A stretch of DNA of 64,000 nt from Aspidapion aeneum (taxonomy: Eukaryota; Arthropoda; Insecta; Coleoptera; Brentidae), in contig OY755047.1 of the NCBI GenBank assembly GCA_963576565.1, positions 33,629,351-33,693,350 on the forward strand. Direction: 5' to 3'. Of the stretch, positions 56,180-64,000 are shown piece by piece; the first letter of the stretch is position 1, and each line of letters starts with the position of its first letter. The notes under the pieces are model-generated. The model saw only the letters and a list, made by a program, of their open reading frames with translations. It had not been told where the DNA came from and ran no database searches. Position numbers and translations under genes: made by a program.

Positions 56180-57170
56180 AGTATGTAGCTCTCGCTCCCC
56201 TCATGCTAAAAACTTATTGCTTTAAAAAAATATTAATCTCACTTTTATCCTTTGAATTTGGTGTGTAAAATACTAATATAAGTTTTTGCCAAACATTCTG
56301 CCTAATATATAATCCAAAGAATTAACCTAGGAACTTAAAAATAGACAGTGACTTAAAAATGACATCTGCTATTTTGCAAATTTTATTCTGCTCTTTAAAA
56401 TGAAAGTATACTATACTATAGTTAAATGTGGCATTTGCGAATTTCTTATCTATGAACCGACAATTTTTAATTTTGGTTACTTTTGTTAAGCGCGCTCTAT
56501 AAAAATGATAAAACTGTTGACTGATTACTATGTAAAAAGGTTCGAGTAAGCGAATGGTGTAACTTCCGTCAAAATCTGACGTATGGTTTTGAAGATATCG
56601 TAATTTTTTATATAAAAATACATGAAATTTATTGAGCTTTTTAAATATTTTGGGATAAATATCAAAAACTATCGGTCCAAGATAATTTATTTTATAATGA
56701 AACGAATTGTAGCTCCGGCTCCTCTCATGCTACAGACTCAATGCATCAAAAAAAGTTTTAATTTCAACCAATTTGTGTATAAGATTCTATTTCGTTAACG
56801 TTTTACAAATATTTTTCGCGGTATTTGAACAAAAAATAAACCTAGAAACTAAAATTTTGTCATAACTTAAAAATGACATATGTCATTTTATAGATTTTTG
56901 TCTCTTCTTTAACATGAAATTAATCCTATTATTATTGGAATTATATTTCAAAAAATATTTGCAAATTCCTTTAATTTTATAAGATTTTTATTAATTTTGG
57001 ACCGTTTTGATAAATGTTAAGTGCCCTACACCAGCGCCATCTACATTAAGGTTAAAACTATAAATAAAGTTTTATGTAGAAAGGTTCGGCGAAGTGAGTA
57101 GTGAAATTTTTGTCCAATTCGGACCTACTGTTTTAAAGATATCGCGATTTTTGTAAAAATGCGTGTTAAT
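56180..57170. repeat. Two diverged tandem units of about 520 bp
   Basis: Unit one (about 56180..56640) and unit two (about 56700..57170) share, in order, GTAGCTC...CTCATGCTA, AACCTAG, ACTTAAAAATGACAT, a TTAATTTTGG segment, GTAAAAAGGTTCG and a GAAGATATCG-like end. The start of a possible third unit is at about 58585. Many differences; non-coding. Confidence 0.65.
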
Positions 57171-58018
57171 GCGTGTTATTTCCCGTTGTGATTTTTGCGT
57201 GTTTTTTAGTATTTATTTTTCAAACTCAAAAACGGTACAACTTAGAAAAGTCGAACTTTTTTTAAAAATATTTTGGTATTTTCTTAAAAAGATAGCAGTT
57301 CGAGAACTGTCAAAAAGTGTAAGGGCAAAAAAATTTCTCGATTCAGTATTTTTGACTGCAAAAATCTTGCATAGTTTTTGAAAAATCCTCAAAACTCAAA
57401 AACCAAAAACTAATTTTAAAAACCAACTATACGGTTACCGAACACTCCCTTAGGTCCGCAAATGTTTAAAATTTGGTTAAAATCCATCAAACAGTTTTGG
57501 AGTAATGACCAGATATATTTTAAAAAACGGCAAATAAACAGTGAAATTCTGACCAATTTTATTGTACAGTGAAAATGCGTCACTGCAGGGATTCAGAAGA
57601 GCCCCAAAATGGGGCACTTGACTTTTTCCGATCTGGCTGAAAAACAATAGGCTTCCTGACCACACATAAGAGTACACTTGTGCAAAATCTCAAGTTTCTA
57701 GAATAATCCCCTCGACACTTATGGTGTGCCAACGGAGGTACATCAAAAAAAGTCACTTTTTGACGGTTTTCCCCTATTTCCCCTACTTGAAATTTTCCGA
57801 TTTGACCCAAAATTGACATTTTTGGTCTCCCGTAAGTTCTTAATCAGTGCGCCAAATTTCATCCTTCTACGTCGAAGCGTTCCCGAGTAAGCGTCAAAAT
57901 TCGAGCGCGATACACTAGGGGTGCTAGGGACGGAATAATAAAAAAAAAAATAATAATAAAAATAATGTTACGGCCGAGGCGGCTCAAGTAATTGATTTTC
58001 GCCACAAGCGAAAATCAA
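57171..58018. other. Stretch without recognised gene
   Basis: Short open frames without motifs. A palindrome ATTGATTTTCGC/GCGAAAATCAAT at 57991..58019 leads into the hairpin array. Confidence 0.45.
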
Positions 58019-58375
58019 TAAACATACGGATGATTTTCGCTACGCGAAAACATCCGTATCACAAATTTGCGAAGCAAATTTGTGTTGAAAAAAATTTGCT
58101 TCGCAAATTAGTTTATTAACAAATTTGCTTCGCAAATTTGTGTTGAGAAAAATTTGCTTTGCAAATTAGTTTATTAACAAATTTGCTTTGCAAATTTGTG
58201 TTGAGAAAAATTTGCTTCGCAAATTAGTTCATTAACACATTTGCTTCGCAAATTTTTTAGATCCAACACTTTTAAAACTGTTGCAGCATTGATTTTCGCT
58301 GCGGCGAGATTTTGTGTTTAATTATTTATAAAAATATGTTTAACAGTATTTCTATTGATATCGTACAATAACATT
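58019..58375. repeat. Hairpin array, copy 2
   Basis: Near-identical to 48097..48448 and in the same orientation. The opening palindrome is complete here (CGGATG...CATCCG), whereas copy 1 has lost five bases. The loop of the first AAATTTGC hairpin is GAA instead of TTC, that is, inverted relative to copy 1. Confidence 0.9.
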
Positions 58376-58752
58376 TGGGGGATTGGAAACAAAATCATTG
58401 TCTACAAGTTTCAAACCAAGAATTTGGAGAATTATTATTGGTTCATAAATTTGTGTTAGTAAAATTTACTTCACAAAGTTACTTTTGTCAATAATTCGCT
58501 TTGCAAATTTAATTTACCAGTATTAATTTAAGTTAATATCGAACTCATACACAGTTATTAAAAAGGGAATTTTTCATCCCTAAAATGTATAACTCTCGCT
58601 TTGCTCATGCGACAGACTCACGGTCTCAAAAAATTACATATTTTCCGTGATACTTGATCAAGTATCATTTCCTCATAAATTCATTAATATTTTATTCTAT
58701 AAAATCTATAAAATCCGTTTAGTGGTTCTTTAAATAATACTCTGCCAATATA

Positions 58753-59298
58753 TGGGCCCCTAAGCTCACACTAGGTACTATAGTTATAGTGTACGTGTGA
58801 GCTAATATAACTAAAAACTGAAATATATTTTATTTAACTCCAGACTAAATTACCTTTTGTTTGATACCACACAAGCCATGTTTTGGCTTAAACTCAAATT
58901 TTTGAAATCTACCCCCACCCTTAAAAAAAACAAAAAACTAAAATGTATTTTATTAAACTCCGGACTCAATTACCTTTCGTTTGATATCACACACGCCATA
59001 TTTTCACTTAAACTCTAATTTTTAAAATATACCCCCACCCTTTTTTTTTAAATAAGTTAAAATGTATTTTGTTTAACTGCAGACTCAATTACCTTTCGTT
59101 TGATATCACACACGCCATATTTTCACATAAACTCTAATTTTTGAAATCTACCCCCCACCCTTTTATTTGGTTTCTGTTCGGTGGATTTTGTTCATTTTTA
59201 AATGGGACTATCTCGACCCAAGACCCAGCCTAGGTACCAAATTTCATTAAAATCGGCCAAGCGGTTTTTGAGTTATGCGCATTGGTCGTTACAGACAT

Positions 59299-59337
<39 letters not shown>

Positions 59338-59510
59338 TACAGACAGACCGACAGACAGACAGACAGACAGACGGCGCAACAAAAAAGTTTCAAAATCATC
59401 TGAAACGCAAAGATATATAAAAAATTTTGAAATCGGAGCAACTTTTTTTTTCTCGAAAAAATTAGGATCACCATAGCTCACACTACTATAGTATAGTATA
59501 TGTGTGAGCT
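58753..59510. repeat. Composite repeat: GCTCACAC hairpins, three 120-bp units and (ACAG)n
   Basis: A palindrome with GCTCACAC...GTGTGAGC arms occurs at the left (58767..58804) and again at the right (59475..59509). Between them are three tandem units of about 120 bp (58810..59165) with ACTCAATTACCTTTCGTTTG and ACCCCCACCC landmarks, then an AAATTTCATTAAAATCGG segment often seen near transposon ends in insects, and a CAGA tetranucleotide run. Possibly one non-autonomous element with hairpin termini. Confidence 0.65.
59296..59372. repeat. (ACAG)n microsatellite
   Basis: Tetranucleotide CAGA/ACAG run with a few interruptions, seen directly. Open frames across it on both strands are artefacts of the repeat. 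Confidence 0.95.
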
Positions 59511-60271
59511 AATAATTGTTATTCCAACTGTTGCTTTAACTTTTGTCTGCAATAATTTACTTATAAATTCACTGAACCGATTTCAATAATAAAAAAAGAA
59601 GTATTGCTCTTTGAACAAAACTATTGAAATTTTTCGACAATTTTAAATCCAAGATGTTGGAAAAAAAGTCAAATTTGTCCTTCTTGAAAGGATCACTTCT
59701 TTGTATGTTGCGAGGATTAATTTTTTTATGATTAGTACCTCGTTGTGAGTGGTAGATCTAATAAATAAATTCAAAAAAGGGTCGAAAAATTTATCGTAAC
59801 ATAAGAAACAACTATCCTTTATGGAGGGTCAATATTTAGAGTTGGCGGAGAATTTCACCATGATGCTTCTTATATTATTGTCAGTTTAGTAATAATGAAT
59901 TTATGTGGAAATGAATGCACATAGAAATGGCAAGGCAATCGCATAATCTGTAAAACTTTTCCGAAAAAAATCAAAAAATTTTCAAAAAATATAGCCTTTT
60001 TAAAAATTAAAGTTTTTATGACCGCCATTTTGGATTTTACAATGACGGCAAATTTTAATAGTGATCTTTTAAAAGCAATCAATCTGTTCCACTTTATATT
60101 TTATTAAAATCGGTTCGGCAAAAATTTACTTATAAGGAAATTAATACAAACAGGATTTAGAAGACTATCGTTACAACATGTAAAACAATATAGTTGAAGC
60201 AAAAATCCATTTTTGGGACCGAAATCGTTTTTAACGATTCCTATCTCGTTGTGCTTAACAAAGATAGAGTT
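59511..60271. other. AT-rich stretch, no gene seen
   Basis: No exon or element end recognised. Confidence 0.4.
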
Positions 60272-60692
60272 TTCTTACAAACAAAAAATATCCAACATTT
60301 CCGACATAATGTTCGATCAATCAATCCCTGCCAAGTACTCTTTGCTTTGGTAAAATTGGTGTTATAGTTGGAGAGTTATAACGAAAAACATTTTGTCGGG
60401 TTTTTTTGCCCACCAGGTATATTTGAAAAGCGCTCACTTTTATAAATGGTTTTTTTTTCAGACCAAATTGATACTTTCAAATATCTTAAAATTCTTACCA
60501 TAACATACAAACATTTAACATAATATCAGGATGTAATAATAGCAAACTTTAATAGGTGGTAGAAAAGATCAAAAGAAGGACTTTTTCTTATTATATTTTG
60601 CATTATACTTCTTTGTTTTTTAGATAAAGGGTGCCAACCTTAACAGCTATTATTTTATTTTTTGTTAAAAATCATAACAGAAAATCGACATT
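60272..60692. repeat. Dispersed repeat, copy 2
   Basis: Same-orientation copy of 54000..54535 with several indels; lies directly before the LINE that fills the end of the window. Confidence 0.8.
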
Positions 60693-61396
60693 TTCTGAAA
60701 TTTTGCATGACAATAAGGGTAAAAATTAAATGGTAAAATTATTTGAAAATAAATAGAAATACTCAAAATTAATATCCAAAATAGGGGATTTTGGATATGG
60801 CGAAAGGAATGACAGGGGCACAACCTTAATGAACTATCTAGAGGAAAGACACATGTATGCAATTAATTAGTTCTATAGGAAGAAACCGCAACGAAAGTGG
60901 ACATGGCTCAGCCTGACTACTGAAAAAGCATTGTTAGAGATGTAACAGTCCTAAATAGCTTTACAACAGGCAGTGATCACAGGATGGTCAGAAAAGAAAA
61001 TTACCAATAAAAATAAACAACTTGACATGAGTAAACTTACAGAAAATAAACCATAAATGAACAGCTAACCCAAAACTTTAGATGCGAAAATGAAAATATA
61101 GATGAAATAAATGATACGCTGATAAGAACTATGACCCAAGTCGGAAAAGATGTGGCACAAAAGGGTGAAAAGAGAGAAAATTTTATATCAGAAGAGATAA
61201 AGAAACTCATCGAAAAAAGGCGGAACCTAGAGAAAGGAGGAAAGAGAATATCGATAGAATACACAGAAATAAATAAAACTATAAGAAAAATGATAAAAGA
61301 AAATAAAAGAAAGAGCCAAGAAATAAAAGTTGAAAGAGTTATAGAAAATAACAGGAATATGAAATGTCTAAGACCGACTCTATATATTATCTATAT

Positions 61397-61506
61397 CAGT
61401 GACGCACCCAGGAATATGTCTTGGGGGGGGGGGCGAGGCCTCTTGGGGGGGGGGGGGGGCCGAAGCCTCATGATGTCGAATATTAAGCTAGCTGGGTGCG
61501 CCCATG
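61397..61506. mobile_element. 110-bp hAT-like MITE inside the LINE
   Basis: The left end CAGTGACGCACCCAG and the inverted right end CATGGGCGCACCCAG, with TCTATAT flanking both sides (61390..61396 and 61507..61513). The interior has two G-runs. The LINE frame is interrupted here. Confidence 0.8.
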
Positions 61507-61678
61507 TCTATATTATAAATATCACACAGCTATTCTATACAAAATTATACCAAACAAAAAGGGAACCATCGCGAGAAACCATAAAGAAACTCCAAACAAA
61601 AATAAAGAACATAATAAAGAATTACAACCCGAAATAAGCAAAACGGAAATAAAGAGAGCATTAAAGAAAATGAAAAAT

Positions 61679-62523
61679 TCTCTTAAACTGATATATGCCA
61701 ATAAACAATTCTTATCAAACAAAAACAAAAAAGAGCTGTGTGATGCTTTGGTTTTGTCACATTTTAATTTTTGTGATGTTGTTTACGGAAATTGTCTAAC
61801 TAAAAATGAAAAAAGACGTATTCAAAAAGTTCAAAACACTTGCTCTCGATTAATAGTTGGATTACGTAAATATGATCATATTTCGCATACGTTTCAGGAA
61901 CTGAATTGGCTAAAAATGGAAGAAAGGCGTAAACACCATTTTCTGGTGTTTACACATAAAATACTCAAGACACAAACTCCTTCATACCTGGCAAAAAAAT
62001 TAAAATTTAGGTCACAGTGTCATAATAGACATCTGAGACTTTCGCAGTTACTTCACTTGCCAAAACATAAAACTTCATCTTTTAAATCAAGCTTTTCTTA
62101 TAATGCGCCACATATTTATAATAAATTATCGAATAATCTGGCAGCACTGCCTATTGAAAAGTTTAAAACAAAAACTAAATTGTTGCTTTTGAATGGTGAA
62201 CTAATATAACTTTGATAACCAGTATAATATCTCGGCAAATAAATTTCCTTTGTCTTCGTCTGTAGGTTTAGTAATTTTGCTTACATATATAAGAGCATAT
62301 TTCTTATTTAAATTTAAGTTAAAAATAATTAAATATCTATTAATTATAGTATAATTATTTATTAAGTTGTTATATAAAAATAGTCTACTTAAAAGGTTAG
62401 ATGTAAGAGTAGCAATTGTTCTCCACCGAGAAAAAAAGCTAAATCTCGCCTTGTTGATGTATATTTTTCTTTTTTATATCAATAAAAGACGTTTCATTCA
62501 TTCATTCATTCATTCATTCATTC
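61679..62523 (+). mobile_element. 5'-truncated CR1-like LINE insertion
   Basis: An 845-bp insertion flanked by AAAAAT (61673..61678 and 62524..62529); without it the RTE frame continues ALKKMKN then NKSPGKGG. It encodes the C-terminal end of a reverse transcriptase protein (KELCDALVLSHFNFCDVVYG, NTCSRLIVGLRKYDH, ending FKTKTKLLLLNG and a stop near 62209), then a 3' UTR with AATAAA (62481) and a (CATT)n tail (about 62494..62523). The truncated 5' end, repeat tail and target duplication are classic LINE integration marks. CR1/Jockey-group assignment is by motif only. Confidence 0.82.
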
Positions 62524-63973
62524 AAAAATAACAAATCACCTGGAAAAGGCGGAGTAACGGCAGAAATGCTAAAGTACGGTGGTAAAACTGTAGTTAATAA
62601 CCTCCATATTCTCCTCAATAAAATTCTAAAAGAAAAAATAATCCCAAACAACTGGAAAGAATCAGTAACCATTATTCTACACAAGAAAGGCGATAGGGCA
62701 GACATAAAAAACTATCGACCTATAACACTCCCCAATGTAATTTATAAGCTTTTCACGAAAATATTAAAAGATAGACTAACAACAAAAATTGACGGATATC
62801 AATCAAAAGAACAAGCAGGCTTCAGAAAGGGTTTCAATACAGTTGACCACCTGCTAACCACGAAAATTCTAATAGAGCGAGCCAACGAATACAACATTTT
62901 ACTCTATAATGCGTTTATAGACTTTGAAAAAGCTTTTGATAGTATTGAGCACTGGGCAGTAAAAGCATCTTTAATTAATAGCCGAATAGATCACAGATAC
63001 ACAGATTTAATAGCCAATATATATAGCGAAGCAACAACATCAATCAAAATCCACGAAGGGACCAAGCCAATCCTCATAAGAAAAAGTGTCAGACAGGATG
63101 ACACAATATCCCCTAAACTATTTAACCAGGCCCTAGAAGATGTTTTTAAAAACTTAGACTGGGAAGAAATAGGCATCAAAGTAAGCGGACAATACTTGAA
63201 CCACCTAAGATATGCTGACGATATTGCCTTAATAACAGATAAGAAAGAGGAACTTATAAAAATGCTGGGAGAACTGGATACAGCAGCTAAAAATATAGGC
63301 TTGAGTATGAACAACACCAAAACTAAAATCATAACAAACACAGATGAAGATATCACCAGAATAAACCAAGAAAAAATAGAACAAGTAGATGAATATATAT
63401 CTGAGACAAATTATTAAACTAAAAAAAGAAAACCAAACAGCTGAAATCAAGAGACGAGTAAGATTGGCCTGGGCAGCATTCGGTAAATTAAGCTACATAA
63501 TAAAAAATAAAAAATATCCTCAGTACCTTAAAACGAAAGTGTATAATCAATGTATTCTTCCTGTGCTCACATCTGGATCCCAGACCTGGACGCTTACAAA
63601 ATCAAACATGGATAAGGTAACAACAGCCCAAAGATCCATGGAAAGACAAATCTTACATGTAAAGCTAACAGATAGAAAAAGGAATGAATGGATAAGAAAT
63701 AAAACAAAAGTAAGGGATGTCAAAGGAGAGGTAGCAAAATTAAAATGGAAATTTGCTGGTCATAATATCAAACTGAAAGACAATCGATGGAACAAATGCA
63801 TTGTAGACTGGAGACCTTGGCAAAATAAAAGAAGTAGGGAAGACCCCAAATGAGATGAGCGGACGATTTGAAGAGACATGCAGGGACTAGATGGATGAAC
63901 AGGGCGACAGACAGAGAAGAGTGGAAGATATTGGGGGAGGCCTATGTCCAAAGATGGATCGAAGAAAGCAAAA

Positions 63974-63993
63974 TAGATAGATAGATAGATAGA
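63974..63993. repeat. (ATAG)n tail of the LINE
   Basis: Short ATAG repeat at the 3' end of the RTE-like LINE; simple-repeat tails are usual in RTE elements. Confidence 0.8.
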
Positions 63994-64000
63994 CTTAAAA

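Larger units (their letters stand above)
60775..63975 (+). pseudogene. RTE-like LINE, interrupted and frameshifted
   Basis: Non-LTR retrotransposon with endonuclease and reverse transcriptase in one original frame. Seen in order: end of the APE-type endonuclease (IGDFGYGERNDRGT, then RKWTWLSPD, then TGSDHRMVR near 60970); linker (61100..61378); reverse transcriptase with SPGKGGVTAEMLKYGG, NYRPITLPNVIYKLFTKIL, QAGFRKGFNT, DFEKAFDSIEHW and catalytic RYADDIALI (about 63210); after a one-base loss near 63400, the thumb and basic C-terminus with LKWKFAGHN and NRWNKCIVDWRPW. It ends in a short (ATAG)n tail. Two insertions split it (61397..61506 and 61679..62523) and stops occur in the endonuclease, so it is inactive. 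Other fragments of the family are at 16143..19205 and 42985..43890. Confidence 0.85.

Noticed and set aside
59202..59481. Several open frames on both strands rich in TDRQ or CLSV repeats
   Set aside because: Translation of the (ACAG)n microsatellite.
61496..62209. 237-codon open frame as a single gene
   Set aside because: It is an accidental fusion of RTE sequence with an inserted CR1-like fragment across the insertion junction.

Overview
The window looks like insect nuclear DNA, probably from a beetle with a large, repeat-rich genome. It is AT-rich and has spliced host exons, two insect-type LTR retrotransposons, several families of non-LTR elements, MITEs and fold-back elements, and no bacterial-style operons. 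The beetle assignment is an inference: a Ty3 element with LTRs of about 3.3 kb recalls long-LTR insect elements such as Woot of Tribolium.

Host genes are sparse. On the minus strand, 23424..23667 is one coding exon of a nicotinic acetylcholine receptor alpha-type subunit (the cytoplasmic loop just before TM4). A diverged partial copy of that exon lies 142 bp downstream in gene sense (23177..23281). No other exon of the receptor was found, so much of the window is probably intron of this gene. On the plus strand, 5140..5715 encodes a two-exon THAP zinc-finger protein or the first exons of one.

Layout: 1..6.8 kb holds hAT-like MITEs, an RTE relic, a fold-back repeat, the THAP exons and a TA-type MITE. 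6818..13909 is a full-length BEL/Pao element on the minus strand with LTRs that look identical, a 5-bp target duplication and one uninterrupted 1770-codon polyprotein. 16.1..19.2 kb is a decayed RTE-like LINE split by a 2-kb fold-back element. 20..22.7 kb holds a second copy of the TA-type MITE and a fold-back built on CACAATC repeats. The receptor exon follows at 23.4 kb.

From 23911 to 40985 lies a 17-kb Ty3/Gypsy element in the receptor intron, antisense to the receptor. Its LTRs are 3342 and 3370 bp and contain exon-like segments with strong splice signals. A 5.4-kb leader precedes gag and pol, which are joined by a textbook -1 frameshift site (G_GGA_AAC). Gag carries one in-frame TAG.

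The last 23 kb is a mosaic of decayed LINEs, tandem repeats, hairpin arrays and nested DNA transposons. The clearest is a 2.6-kb Mutator-like element with a 9-bp target duplication (50247..52846) inside a LINE. The window ends in an RTE-like LINE (60775..63975) cut by a hAT-like MITE and by a truncated CR1-like LINE.
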